Positions 7,206 to 17,157 are shown, counted from the first letter of the stretch. The stretch: DNA of 64,000 nucleotides from Nocardioides mesophilus (GCF_014395785.1 NZ_CP060713.1:1702501-1766500), one strand, 5' to 3'. Translations and numbers: made by a program. The notes: a model not told the origin generated them from the letters alone.

Positions 7206-9105
7206 AGGCGAGGGAGTCGAGCCAGGCGTCGTGGAGCGCCGAGAACCGACCGGTGCCCGGGCGGCCTTCGGCGTCGGCGGTGTGACCCGCGGCGATCAGG
7301 TCGGCCGGGGAGCCGTCCTCGACGATCCGGCCGTGCTCGAGCACCAGCACCCGGTCGGCGATCTCCACCGTGGAGAGCCGGTGCGCGATGATCACCGCGG
7401 TCCGCTCGGCGAGGATCGTGCGCAGCGCGTGCTGCACCAACCGCTCGGAGGGGACGTCGAGCGAGGAGGTGGCCTCGTCGAGGATCAGCACATCGGGGTC
7501 GGCCAGGAACGCCCGGGCGAAGGCGACGAGCTGCCGCTGGCCCGCGGAGAGCCGGCCGCCCTTGTTGGCGACGTCGGTGTCGTAGCCCTCCGGGAGCCGG
7601 CTGATGAAGTCGTGCGCACCGATCGCCCGGGTCGCCTCGATCACCTGGTCCATGGTGGCCTCCGGCCGGCCGAAGCGGATGTTGTCCGCGACGGTCCCGC
7701 CGAACATGTAGTTCTCCTGCGTCACCATCACGACCGAGTGGCGCAGCGTCTCCTCGTCGAGGTCGCGCAGGTCCACCCCGTCGAGGGTGACCCGGCCGGC
7801 CATCGGGTCGTAGAACCGCGAGAGCAGCTTGGCGATCGTGGTCTTGCCGGCGCCGGTGGTGCCGACGAGCGCGACGGTCTGGCCGGCCGGCACGACGAGG
7901 TCGAGGCCGGGCAGCACCGGGGTGCCGGGCACGTAGGAGAACTCCACGCCCTCGAAGCGCGTCTCGCCGCGGACGTCGCGCAGCGGCACCGGGTCGGTCG
8001 GCTCGGGCACACCCGGCTTCTCCTCCAGCACCCCCGACAGCTTCTCCAGCGCGGCGCTGGCGGACTGGAAGGTGTTGTAGAACTGCGAGATCTCCTGCAT
8101 CGGCTCGAAGAACTGCCGCAGGTAGAGCAGGAACGCGGCCAGCACGCCGACGGTGACCTCGCCGTGGAACGCCCGGTAGGCGCCGTAGAGCAGCACCACG
8201 GCGATCGTCACGTTGCCGATCAGCTTGATCCCGGGCATGAACCAGGCGACGAGCCGGAACGCCCGCAGGTTGGCGAGGCGGTACTGGTCGTTGACGTCGT
8301 CGAAGATCTCCTGGTTGCGCGGCTCGCGGCGGAACGCCTGCACTGCGCGGATGCCGAGCATCGACTCGACGAAGTGCACGATGACCAGCGCGACCTTCTC
8401 GCGGGTGGTGCGGTACGTCGTCGCCGACTCGCGCCGGAACCAGTTGGTGAGCAGCAGCAGGAACGGGAAGCACAGCAGCGCCACAAGGGCGAGCTTGACG
8501 TCGAGCACCAGCAGCAGCACCGCGGTGCCGGCCAGGGTGAGGACGGCGGTCACCAGACCGTCGAACCCGGTCTCGAGCATCTCGTAGATCGCGTCCATGT
8601 CCGAGGTCTGGCGCGAGATGACCCGGCCGGAGGTGTACTCGTCGTGGAAGGCGGGGCTGAGCTTCTGGAAGTGCCGGAACACCCGCCGGCGCACCTCGAA
8701 CAGCATGTCCTGGCCGATCCGGCCCGAGCGCACCAGGAAGGTCCGCCGGCTGATCGCCTGCACGATCGTGGCGCCGAAGGCGATCGCCACGATGGTGTAG
8801 AGCACCGAGGTGTCGCCGCTCTCCTTGATCGGCGGGATGCCGCTGTCGATGCCGACCTTGACCAGGTAGGGGATCGAGAGCCGCGCGGCGTTCTCCACCA
8901 GCACGATGGCGACGAGGATCCACACCCACTTCTTGTGGGGGCGCAGCAGCTCGCCGAGCAGCCGGCGTGAGCGCGCCTTGAGCAGCCCGGAGACCTCCTC
9001 GGTCACCTCGTGGCCGTCGGCGGCGACGCCGCGCCAGTCCTTGTCCTGGGCCTTGACCGGTCCCTGGGCGGGGAGCTCCGGGCGGTCCTGCGTCTGGGTG
9101 CTCAC
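7204..9105 (-). CDS. ABC exporter half-transporter (catalytic-site subunit)
   Basis: Fused membrane domain plus ATPase, 633 aa, second gene of a two-gene exporter. An N-terminal hydrophilic stretch precedes six helices (from KKWVWILVAIVLVENAARLS). The ATPase has Walker A GTTGAGKTT, Q-loop VTQEN, signature LSAGQ (instead of LSGGQ) and Walker B LILDEATSS with the catalytic Glu, then AHRLST. GTG at 9105 overlaps the upstream gene's stop (GTGA). The changed signature together with the partner's changed Walker B suggests a heterodimer with one weak ATP site, as in TM287/288. Substrate unknown (drug or lipid). Confidence 0.9.
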   Translation of the reverse strand: MSTQTQDRPELPAQGPVKAQDKDWRGVAADGHEVTEEVSGLLKARSRRLLGELLRPHKKWVWILVAIVLVENAARLSIPYLVKVGIDSGIPPIKESGDTSVLYTIVAIAFGATIVQAISRRTFLVRSGRIGQDMLFEVRRRVFRHFQKLSPAFHDEYTSGRVISRQTSDMDAIYEMLETGFDGLVTAVLTLAGTAVLLLVLDVKLALVALLCFPFLLLLTNWFRRESATTYRTTREKVALVIVHFVESMLGIRAVQAFRREPRNQEIFDDVNDQYRLANLRAFRLVAWFMPGIKLIGNVTIAVVLLYGAYRAFHGEVTVGVLAAFLLYLRQFFEPMQEISQFYNTFQSASAALEKLSGVLEEKPGVPEPTDPVPLRDVRGETRFEGVEFSYVPGTPVLPGLDLVVPAGQTVALVGTTGAGKTTIAKLLSRFYDPMAGRVTLDGVDLRDLDEETLRHSVVMVTQENYMFGGTVADNIRFGRPEATMDQVIEATRAIGAHDFISRLPEGYDTDVANKGGRLSAGQRQLVAFARAFLADPDVLILDEATSSLDVPSERLVQHALRTILAERTAVIIAHRLSTVEIADRVLVLEHGRIVEDGSPADLIAAGHTADAEGRPGTGRFSALHDAWLDSLA

Positions 9106-10904
9106 GCGCCCACCTCCTCGAGCTCCTCGACGTCCGCTGCGAGCAGCTCGCGGTACGCCGGCACCGTGGCGAGCAGGTCGCTGTGCCGTCCGACATGGGT
9201 GATGCTGCCGTCCTGCAGCAGCGCGACCTTGTCCGCGAGCAGCACCGTGGAGGCCCGGTGGGCCACGACGATCGCCGTCGTGTGCGCCAGCACTCGCCGC
9301 AGCGCCTCCTCGACCAGCTTCTCGGTGTGCACGTCGAGGGCCGAGAGGGTGTCGTCGAGCACCAGGATCTTGGGCTGGGCGAGCACCGCCCGGGCGAGCG
9401 CGAGGCGCTGCCGCTGACCGCCGGACAGCGACATCCCCTGCTCGCCGATGCGGGTGTCCAGGCCCCAGGGCAGGTCGTGGACGAAGGCGGCCTGGGCGAC
9501 CTCGACGGCCTCGAGGATCTCCTCCTCGGTGGCGTCCGGGCGGCCGAGGGCGAGGTTCTCCCGGGCGCTCATCGAGAACAGGGTCGGGTCCTCGAAGGCG
9601 GTCGCCACGATGGTGCGGAGGTTCTCCAGCTCCAGCTCGCGCACGTCGACCCCGTCGATGGTGACCCGGCCGGCGGTCACGTCGTACAGCCGCGGCACCA
9701 GGGCGGTCAGGGTGGTCTTGCCGGAGCCGGTGGCGCCGACGATCGCGACCGTCTCGCCGGGCTCCACGACCAGGTCGAGGTCGTGCAGCACCGGCCGGTC
9801 GGGCTCGTCGGGGAAGGCGAAGCCGACCCCTTCGAGGCGCAGCCGGCCCTCGGGCTCGGTGAGCACCCGGTCGCCGGAGACGATGGCCGGCTCGGTGTCG
9901 AAGATCTCCAGGATCCGGGCGGCCGCGGTCATGGCCTCCTGGGCCATCGCCAGGATGTAGCCGAGCGCGGCGATCGGCCAGACCAGCGAGAGCATCAGCG
10001 TGATGAACGCGACCAGCGTGCCGGGGGTGAGGTCGCCCCGCCCGACGCCGAGGGCGCCGAGCAGCAGCACCACCACGACCGCGACGTTGGGGATGATCTC
10101 CAGGAACGTCCAGAACTTCGCCGACAGCCGGACCTTGTCCATCGAGGTGTCGTAGAGCGTCGTGACGGCACGCTCGTAGGCCTCGGACACGTGCCGGCTG
10201 CGCCCGAAGGACTTGATCACCCGGATCCCGACGGCGCCCTCCTCGGAGAGGGTGGCGAGGTCGCCCTGCTCGTCCTGGACGCGTCGCGAGATCAGCACGT
10301 AGCGCCGCTCGAAGCGGTTGGAGAGGGTGATGATCGGCACCGCGGTCGCGACCACCACCAGGCCGAGCGGCCAGTACATGTTCAGCAGCACGATCGTGAC
10401 CACCACGAGCTGGACCACGTTGATGACCAGGAACAGCATCCCGAACCCGAAGAACCGGCGGATGCTGCTGAGGTCGGTGGTGACCCGGGAGAGCAGCTGC
10501 CCGGACTGCCAGCGGCCGTGGAAGGCCATCGGCAGCTCCTGGAGCCGCGCGTAGAGGTCGTGGCGCATCCGGGTCTCGACCGAGAGCACGGTGGTGGACT
10601 GCACCCAGCGCCGCCAGAAGATCAGCACCGCCTCGAGCACGCCGAGCGCGAGCGCCAGCAGCCCCAGCGGCAGCACCGGGTCGATGTCCCCGTCGGTGAT
10701 CGGGCCGTCGATCATGGCCTTGGTCACCAGCGGGATCGCGATGGAGAGCCCCACCCCGACCAGCGCGGTGCTGAGCATGATCGCCAGCGAGGGAAGGTGC
10801 GGGCGGAGGTAGCCGCGCAGCCGCCACAGCGAGTGCACTCCGGCGGGCGGCTGGCGGTCAGGATCCGGGCCGGTCGGCGGCACTGCTGGCGCTGGTGACG
10901 ACAT
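9102..10904 (-). CDS. ABC exporter half-transporter (degenerate-site subunit)
   Basis: 600-aa ABC exporter subunit: six helices starting at LPSLAIMLSTALVGVG, then an ATPase with Walker A GATGSGKTT, signature LSGGQRQRLAL and H-loop VVAHRAST. Walker B reads LVLDDTLSALD, so the catalytic Glu is Asp, and the Q-loop reads AFEDPTLF with Glu for Gln. These are the marks of the non-hydrolysing site in heterodimeric exporters; the complete site would combine this LSGGQ with the partner's Walker B. ATG at 10904 was chosen because the membrane domain starts soon after; the ribosome-binding site is weak. Confidence 0.88.
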   Translation of the reverse strand: MSSPAPAVPPTGPDPDRQPPAGVHSLWRLRGYLRPHLPSLAIMLSTALVGVGLSIAIPLVTKAMIDGPITDGDIDPVLPLGLLALALGVLEAVLIFWRRWVQSTTVLSVETRMRHDLYARLQELPMAFHGRWQSGQLLSRVTTDLSSIRRFFGFGMLFLVINVVQLVVVTIVLLNMYWPLGLVVVATAVPIITLSNRFERRYVLISRRVQDEQGDLATLSEEGAVGIRVIKSFGRSRHVSEAYERAVTTLYDTSMDKVRLSAKFWTFLEIIPNVAVVVVLLLGALGVGRGDLTPGTLVAFITLMLSLVWPIAALGYILAMAQEAMTAAARILEIFDTEPAIVSGDRVLTEPEGRLRLEGVGFAFPDEPDRPVLHDLDLVVEPGETVAIVGATGSGKTTLTALVPRLYDVTAGRVTIDGVDVRELELENLRTIVATAFEDPTLFSMSARENLALGRPDATEEEILEAVEVAQAAFVHDLPWGLDTRIGEQGMSLSGGQRQRLALARAVLAQPKILVLDDTLSALDVHTEKLVEEALRRVLAHTTAIVVAHRASTVLLADKVALLQDGSITHVGRHSDLLATVPAYRELLAADVEELEEVGA

Positions 10905-10929
10905 CTGCTGGTGGCAGTCCCCTCGTGAC

Positions 10930-11025
10930 GTGCGGGCACACGGGATCGCCGGGGCCCAGCTCAAAGTTGTAAGGCACAGATTACGTGATGCGTCTGACAC
11001 TCCCAAACCGATTTTTTTCGCCCCG
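10930..11025 (-). promoter_or_regulatory. Probable promoter region of the ABC exporter operon
   Basis: The only AT-rich stretch in the 346-base gap before the exporter genes. On the minus strand it holds an A-run (near 11018), TTTGGGAGTGTCAGACG, then CACGTAATCTGTG and TTACAACTTT. A -10 hexamer could be TAATCT or TTACAA; the exact start is not decidable. Bases 11030-11140 are a low-complexity run of GGACTGCC-like words and show no gene. Confidence 0.35.
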
Positions 11026-11145
11026 AACTGGCCGGACTGCCTCCGGTCCGAACTGGCGGGACTGCCCCCCCGGGACTGCCGGGCCCGGCCGGCCCGGACT
11101 GCCCGGACCGCCGTACCCCGTCCGCCGGGACACCGGCACAGCGCA

Positions 11146-11227
11146 GGGCCCGCAGCGCCTGGGGGCAATCGCTGCGGGCCCCGCCGGGGACGCGACCGGG
11201 GACCGGGCGCGAACGCCCGGTCCCCGG
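11146..11227 (-). terminator. Tandem hairpins downstream of the LPXTG gene
   Basis: Two perfect inverted repeats follow the LPXTG gene (stop at 11251). The nearer has a 14-bp stem (11196-11209 with 11214-11227) and a CGAA loop. The farther has a 12-bp stem (11146-11157 with 11170-11181) and a 12-base loop. There is no clear U-tract, as is common for actinobacterial hairpin terminators. They would insulate the exporter operon downstream. Confidence 0.75.
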
Positions 11228-11250
11228 CTCCTACTCCTGCTCCGAGCAGG

Positions 11251-14200
11251 TCAGGATCGTCCCCGCCTCGTGCTGGTCAGCAGCAGCATCCCTCCGGTGA
11301 GCAGCATCGCCGCTCCGCCCCAGGCCAGCAGGCCGGCCGGGCCGCCGGTGCCCGGGAGCACCGTCTCGACTCCGGCCACCACCACCGGCGGCCTCGGCCG
11401 GGGCCGGACCTCCTCCTCGGGCAGGATCTCGGGGCCGCAGACCTCGACCGTCGCGTCGTCGGCCTGCCCGGTCTGCACGATCTGGGCGGTGTTGGTGTAG
11501 CTCTGGCACTCGTTGGGCTCCGCCGCGAGGTCCAGGGCGTAGGTGAAGGTGACCGGGGTGCCGGCCTCGTTCCACTCGGCCTGGCCGAGGTCGACGGAGG
11601 TGCCGGGCACGGTCTGGTCGTCGACGACGTCGACCACCCGGTCGGTCTCCTGGTCCAGGCCGAAGGCCACCGGCGTCTGGATCTCGACCGATCCCGAGCC
11701 CCAGTCCACCGTGGTGGTGTCGGTGCCCGCGTAGGAGGGCTGGCCCGCGAAGGTGCAGGTGTAGGTGAGGACCCGCTCCCCGAGCGGCGGCAGCACCAGG
11801 TCCTGGCCCGCGTCGAGGGCACAGCTCACGCCCTCGCCCAGGTCGGTCAGCGTCGAGACGTCCAGGGTCAGCGACTTGTAGTCGTTCGGGTTGAGGACCA
11901 TCAGCGAGCCGGTCATCTCCCAGCCGGAGTCGGTGGCCGCCCCCGGCGTCGCCGCCACGGTGTAGGTCACCTCCGCGGTGCCGTCGTCGCCCACGCCGAA
12001 CGACGTGCCGTCGGCCACCTTGTCGATCCCCCAGGCGTACGCCCGGTCGTAGGAGGCGTTGACCACGTTGGCCAGCACCGCGTCACCCTGGATGCACAGC
12101 GTCACGGTGGAGCCGGCCGTGAGGTCGTCGGACCCCTCGAGCGGCATCGTGGCGGTGTTGGTGAACGGGGTGCACTCACCCACCGTGCCGGTGAGCGGCA
12201 GGTCGTAGGTGAAGACGCCCGGCGTGCCCTCGGCGTTCCAGGTGGCGCTGCCCAGCTCGACCGACTGGCCGGGGACGGTCTGGTCGTCGACCACGGTGAC
12301 CGTCTTGTCGGTCTCGCCGTCGAGGGTGAACGTCACCGGGACCGGGTCGGAGGACGCGGTGCGCGCCGCCCCGTCCGGGCCGGACCAGGTCGCCCGGGCG
12401 ACGTTGGTGCCGGTGTAGTCCGGTCGGCCGGTGATCGTGCAGGCGTACTCGAGCCGCACCGTGGAGTCCGGGGCGATCAGCACGTCGTCGCCGCCGACCA
12501 CGGCGCAGGTGACGGCGTCGCCGAGGTCCGGCACGTCCACCACGTCGGCGGTGATCGAACCGCCCTCGTAGGTGTTCGGGTTGGTGACCTCGATGCTGCC
12601 GCCCAGCTCGTAGCCGTGGTCGTCGTAGACCCCGTCCGCCGGGACGACCGGGGTGGCCGTCACGGTGTAGCCGAAGGTGGCGGTGTCCCCGTCGGTGACC
12701 TCCACGTCGTCGAGCTGGCCGGCGACCTTGTCCAGCCGCCAGTGGTAGGTGCGGTCGAACGTGGCGGTGGCGTCCTTGGCCAGCACCAGGGCGGCCTCGG
12801 AGCAGACCCGCACGGTCTCGTCGGCGGTCTGGCCCGTCTGCACGATCTCGGCCAGGTTGGTCCACTCCACGCAGGTCCCGGCCACCCCGCCCAGCGACAG
12901 GTCGTAGCCCAGCACCTGCTCGCCGTCGAACCAGTCCAGGTGCTCCCCGATCGTCGCCGGGTCGGCGAGCGTGACCTGGTTGTCCTCCACGTCGACGTAC
13001 CGCTGGATCTCGTCGTCGAGGACGAAGCCGACCTGCCGCACGAACTCGCGGCTCTCCGGCCCGTCGACGCCGATCCAGGCGGCGGTGGCGGTGTTGGTGC
13101 CGGTGTACGCCGGCTGCGAGGCGAAGCTGCAGGTGTAGGCCAGCTCGACCGCCTCGCCCGGCTCCACGACCACCGCGGTGCCGCCGGTGACGGTGCACCT
13201 GGCGCCGCCGCCGACGTCGGTCTGGTCGGTGACGTCAGCGGTGATCGCGCCGACCTCGGTGCTGTTGGAGTTGGTCACCGTGATGGTGCCGGACATCTCC
13301 CAGCCGCTGTCGTCGTAGCCGGTCGTGCCACCGGTCGTGTCCGGTCCCACCGTCACGTCGTAGTGGAACCCGGCCGCCCCGTCCGCGGGGATCTCCGCCT
13401 CGTGCTTGTCGGCGACCTTGTCGATCTGCCACAGGTAGGTCCGGTCGAAGGTGGCGGTGACGTCCTTCTCGACCGAGAGCGGCGCCTGCTTGCACAGCGT
13501 CACGGTCTCCTGGGCGTCCTGGTCGGTCTCTGCGATGACCGCGGTGTTGGTGTAGTCGGTGCACTCACCGGAGACCCCCTCCTGCGTGAGCGTGTAGGTG
13601 AAGGTCTTCGCGCCCTCCGACCAGTCGGCGGTGCCGAGCACCGCAGAGGTCGGCAGGTCGACCATGTCGTCGGTGACGGTGATGACCTTGTTCGTCTCGT
13701 CGTCGACCGTGAACGGGATCGCGGTCGGCACCGAGGCGGCCGAGCCTCCGTCCCAGGCGGCGATCGCGGTGTTGGTGGCACCGTCGTACGTCGGCTGCGA
13801 GTCGAAGGTGCAGCTGTAGGGACGGCTGACCTTGCCGGGGACGAGCTTGCCGCCCGAGAGCGTGGCCATCGGCACCACGACGTCGGTGCCGTCGGTCACC
13901 GTGCACTTCGCGCCGCCGCCGGTGGCCGGGACGTCGGTGAGGTCGACGGTGATCGTCTTGTAGTCGTTCGGGTTCTCCACGGTGATGGTGCCCGCCATCG
14001 TCCAGCCGCTGTCGACGTAGCCGGCGGGGGTGACGGTCACGCCGTAGTGGAAGTCCGCGGTGCCGTCGGTGACGGAGACCGAGGACTCACGGGCCTGCTT
14101 GTCGATGGTCCAGGCGTAGGTGCGGTCGTAGGTGCCGGCGCCGTCCTTGGTGACCTTGACCCCCTGGGGGGCGCACACGGTCACCGTCTCGTCGGCCCGC

Positions 14201-16806
14201 TGGTCGGTCTCCACGAGGGTGGCGACGTTCTTGTAGTCCACGCACTGCCCGGGCACGCCGTTGAGCGACAGCTGGTAGGTGAACGGGTGCTCGGTGCCCG
14301 CCGCCTTCCAGGTCACCGGTCCGAGCACGTTGACGGCACCCGGGACGGTCTTGTCGTCGACCAGGTTCACGGTCTTGTCGATCTCGCTGACCGCCCAGTC
14401 GGCGGCGGCCACCGGCGCCTTGCCGCTCGCGGACCCGGTCGGGGTCGAGGCCGTGGCCGGGTCCCAGCTGACGGTGGCGACGTTGGAGCCGCCGTACGCC
14501 GGCTGCTGGTCGAACTTGCAGGTGTAGGGAAACGCGACGTCCTGCGCACCGGCCGCGATCGTCAGGCCGCCGGAGGTGTCGACCGCGCAGGAGTCGCTGT
14601 CGCCGTTGTAGGCGTCGGTGATGCCGGTGAGGATGATCGCCTGCCAGTCGTTGGGGTTGCTGACGAAGATCTTGCCCTTCATCAGCCAGTCGGAGTCGCT
14701 GGCGGGCCGGTCGGTCACGGTGACGGTGTAGCTCGCCGTGGCCTTCCCGGTCGTCGGGTCGACCTCGAGCGTGGTGTCGTCCGCCGACTTCGCGAGGTCG
14801 AAGGCGTAGGTGCGGGTCAGGCTGGCGATCTTGTTCTTCGTGACCGCCAGGTCCTTGCCCACGCAGACCGTGGCGGTGGCCGAGTCGCTCTGCCCCGTCT
14901 GCGTGATCGCCGCGGTGTTGTCGTAGTCGGTGCAGGTGCCCGCGATGCCCGGGAAGGACTTGGTGTAGGTCCGGGTCTCCGGGTTCGCACCCTGGCCCCA
15001 GGTGTTGGTCCAGGCCGGGTCGAAGACGTGGTGGTCGTCGGTGACGGTCACGGTCTTGTCGGTCTCCTGGTCCACCACGAAGGCGTAGCCGGCGTCCGCG
15101 GTGGCCGAGCCCGGGGTGGCTGGCGGGCTGTCCACCTGGCCCTGGCCCTGCGGGTAGACCGAGCGGTCCCAGGTCACCGTCGCGGTGTTGGTGCCGTCCT
15201 GGGCCTGGTCGCCCGGGGAGCAGCGGTAGCCGAACGGGATCTCGGCGTCGCTCGCGCCCAGGGTCACCTGGAGCCCGTCCGCGGCCGACACGTCGTCGAC
15301 CTCGGGGAAGGTGCAGACGGTGCCGTCGGCCAGCTCGTCGGAGAGGGTGACGGTCATCGGCAGCTTGTTCGGGTTGCCGACGGTGACGGTGCCGCTGACC
15401 CGATAGTTCGAGGTGCTCCTGGCGACCTCGCGGACCTTGACCGCGTAGTCGAAGGAGGCGCTGGTGCCCTGCGGCACGTTCTGGGTGGCGTCGGGCCCGG
15501 GGACCTCGTCCGCGTCGGCCACGGTCTTCTCGATGTCCCAGGTGTAGGTGGCGTCGTACAGCGCCGCGGCGTTCTTGAGGATCGTCGGGGCGTCGTACCG
15601 GTGCTTGTCCTCGAAGCTGAACGTGACCGAGCCGCCGGTGCTGACTGTCCTGGTCGTGCAGCGGTCGGTGTCGTCGCTGCTGTCGCAGCCCGGGGGCGGC
15701 AGGAGGTAGCCGGCCGGCGCGGCCACCTCGGTGACCGTGTAGGTGTCCGGGTCGACGTTCGCGACCGTGACGTAGCCAGGGCGCGGGTCGGTGTCGGTGA
15801 GGTCCGCGGCGCTGGTGTTGTTGTCCACGACGGTCTTGGCGCCGGTGGCGGTCGAGCCGGCGGTCGGGTCCGGAGTGATCGAGAACTTCGCCCCGGCCAC
15901 GGTCACGGCCGCGCCCGTCGCTGCGTCCTTCTTGACGATGTTGATGGTGCCGCAGTCGGAGTCGATGTCGATCGGGCCGCGGATCACGTCCTTGAGCTGG
16001 CCGGTGTCGACGTTCTCGGCGCCCTCCTGGGTGCGCATGTCGAAGGTCTTGAAGCCGGCGACCGGGCACGAGGTGGCACCGAGGTCGGTGAGGTTGATCG
16101 ACACCTCGAAGAACTGGTTGGTGGGGATCTTGCCCGCGGTGAGGTACGGCGAGCCGAAGTAGTCCTCGATCGGGGCGTCGTTGACGTCGAAGGAGATCAG
16201 CCCGGCGCACTTCTGGACGGCGCCCCACTGGCTGCCGGTCCACAGCTGTGCGCCCTGGCACTCCTCGAGGTCCTTGCCGTTCACGGCCAGGATCACCCGC
16301 AGGTCCTTGACGGTGCGGGTCGGCATGATCGAGGTGTGCACGGCCTGGTTGAGCTCGAGGTAGTAGCGCTGGGTGCCGCTGCCGTTGCCGCGGTCGAAGC
16401 CGACGGCGGCGATCAGGTCGCCGCTCGGGCCGCCCTGGCGGAAGCTGCTGACCAGCACGTTGCCGACGTCGGACTTGCCGGACGCGGTCGCCTTGTTGGC
16501 CGTCCAGGCCTTCTCCGGAGCCTCGCCGTCGTAGTCGCGCTCCTGGCCGTCGATGCCGGTGGAGTCGCCGTTGCCGACGCCGTCCCGGATCAGGCTGAAG
16601 CCGTCGTCCCCGACGTGGTAGCCCTCCCAGTCGGTGGTGAGCCCGTCCTGGTCGCCGTCGATGGCGATCGAGCCGGGCCCGACCGCCTCGGCCGAGACCG
16701 TCAGGAACGGCAGGGTCACGAGGCCGAGGCACAGCGCGACGAGGATGCGGACCACCCTGCCCCACGCGGACCGGTGGGCGGGACTGGCTGAGGTGTGGCT
16801 GACCAC
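11251..16806 (-). CDS. Giant LPXTG-anchored modular surface protein
   Basis: 1851-aa secreted, wall-anchored protein. A signal peptide (RVVRILVALCLGLVTLPFL, cleavage near SAEA) is followed by a roughly 300-aa unique head, a SpaA/Cna-B-like segment (TINIVKKDAATGAAVTVAGAKF ... YTVTEVAAPAGY, split here) and six related modules of about 230 aa. Each module opens with a TYDRTYAWxIDK-like phrase near residues 415, 660, 890, 1117, 1345 and 1583 and ends with a TVTVC-like phrase. The tail has LPGTG at about 1816, a helix and RR, the sortase signal. GTG at 16806 follows AAGGGGAG. No sortase lies in the window. Role is probably adhesion or surface layer; there is no enzymatic domain visible. Confidence 0.85.
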   Translation of the reverse strand: MVSHTSASPAHRSAWGRVVRILVALCLGLVTLPFLTVSAEAVGPGSIAIDGDQDGLTTDWEGYHVGDDGFSLIRDGVGNGDSTGIDGQERDYDGEAPEKAWTANKATASGKSDVGNVLVSSFRQGGPSGDLIAAVGFDRGNGSGTQRYYLELNQAVHTSIMPTRTVKDLRVILAVNGKDLEECQGAQLWTGSQWGAVQKCAGLISFDVNDAPIEDYFGSPYLTAGKIPTNQFFEVSINLTDLGATSCPVAGFKTFDMRTQEGAENVDTGQLKDVIRGPIDIDSDCGTINIVKKDAATGAAVTVAGAKFSITPDPTAGSTATGAKTVVDNNTSAADLTDTDPRPGYVTVANVDPDTYTVTEVAAPAGYLLPPPGCDSSDDTDRCTTRTVSTGGSVTFSFEDKHRYDAPTILKNAAALYDATYTWDIEKTVADADEVPGPDATQNVPQGTSASFDYAVKVREVARSTSNYRVSGTVTVGNPNKLPMTVTLSDELADGTVCTFPEVDDVSAADGLQVTLGASDAEIPFGYRCSPGDQAQDGTNTATVTWDRSVYPQGQGQVDSPPATPGSATADAGYAFVVDQETDKTVTVTDDHHVFDPAWTNTWGQGANPETRTYTKSFPGIAGTCTDYDNTAAITQTGQSDSATATVCVGKDLAVTKNKIASLTRTYAFDLAKSADDTTLEVDPTTGKATASYTVTVTDRPASDSDWLMKGKIFVSNPNDWQAIILTGITDAYNGDSDSCAVDTSGGLTIAAGAQDVAFPYTCKFDQQPAYGGSNVATVSWDPATASTPTGSASGKAPVAAADWAVSEIDKTVNLVDDKTVPGAVNVLGPVTWKAAGTEHPFTYQLSLNGVPGQCVDYKNVATLVETDQRADETVTVCAPQGVKVTKDGAGTYDRTYAWTIDKQARESSVSVTDGTADFHYGVTVTPAGYVDSGWTMAGTITVENPNDYKTITVDLTDVPATGGGAKCTVTDGTDVVVPMATLSGGKLVPGKVSRPYSCTFDSQPTYDGATNTAIAAWDGGSAASVPTAIPFTVDDETNKVITVTDDMVDLPTSAVLGTADWSEGAKTFTYTLTQEGVSGECTDYTNTAVIAETDQDAQETVTLCKQAPLSVEKDVTATFDRTYLWQIDKVADKHEAEIPADGAAGFHYDVTVGPDTTGGTTGYDDSGWEMSGTITVTNSNSTEVGAITADVTDQTDVGGGARCTVTGGTAVVVEPGEAVELAYTCSFASQPAYTGTNTATAAWIGVDGPESREFVRQVGFVLDDEIQRYVDVEDNQVTLADPATIGEHLDWFDGEQVLGYDLSLGGVAGTCVEWTNLAEIVQTGQTADETVRVCSEAALVLAKDATATFDRTYHWRLDKVAGQLDDVEVTDGDTATFGYTVTATPVVPADGVYDDHGYELGGSIEVTNPNTYEGGSITADVVDVPDLGDAVTCAVVGGDDVLIAPDSTVRLEYACTITGRPDYTGTNVARATWSGPDGAARTASSDPVPVTFTLDGETDKTVTVVDDQTVPGQSVELGSATWNAEGTPGVFTYDLPLTGTVGECTPFTNTATMPLEGSDDLTAGSTVTLCIQGDAVLANVVNASYDRAYAWGIDKVADGTSFGVGDDGTAEVTYTVAATPGAATDSGWEMTGSLMVLNPNDYKSLTLDVSTLTDLGEGVSCALDAGQDLVLPPLGERVLTYTCTFAGQPSYAGTDTTTVDWGSGSVEIQTPVAFGLDQETDRVVDVVDDQTVPGTSVDLGQAEWNEAGTPVTFTYALDLAAEPNECQSYTNTAQIVQTGQADDATVEVCGPEILPEEEVRPRPRPPVVVAGVETVLPGTGGPAGLLAWGGAAMLLTGGMLLLTSTRRGRS

Positions 16807-17157
16807 GGGGATCTCCCCTTCGAGATCGGACGATCACGTCGAGGGGTTCCGGAAAAGGACACGCCCGCTCCGCGGCGGGACGCGAGGCGTCCCGCCGCAG
16901 AGTCGGGTGCTCCCCACCCAGGCCCCCCAAGGTGGTGGAAACAGGAGCGCTGCCGGTGTCTCCTCTGGAAGGACCGGCGACCGCCGTGGACGCGCCGCCT
17001 CCCGAGCCGCAGTCCGTCGTGGTGTTCCTGTGACCCGTCACTGCCCCCAGGACCGGTCGAGTCCCAGCATGGCCGTCCGATGGCCCGGCTGAGAAGACCC
17101 TTTGTCCGATTAGGGATGGATTTAGCCCGTTTGGGCTCTCAAGAACGAGTCCGGGTA
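16807..17157 (-). promoter_or_regulatory. Long structured leader of the LPXTG gene
   Basis: About 350 bases without a gene, upstream of the LPXTG start. It holds an 11-bp perfect hairpin (16872-16882 with 16888-16898, CGAGG loop), a 5-bp palindrome AGCCC-N4-GGGCT near 17130, and an AT-richer patch (17100-17130) that could carry the promoter. The transcript leader could be about 300 bases. It does not match any riboswitch consensus I know, so no ligand is suggested. Confidence 0.35.

Noticed and set aside
10930..16791. 1953-codon open frame antisense to the LPXTG gene
   Set aside because: It is a GC-rich shadow: composition is Arg/Gly/Asp/His-rich without any domain, while the minus strand encodes a full signal-to-LPXTG protein.
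16807..17157. Riboswitch (c-di-GMP, c-di-AMP or cobalamin) before the LPXTG gene
   Set aside because: I looked for the conserved cores of these classes and did not find them; only generic hairpins are seen.
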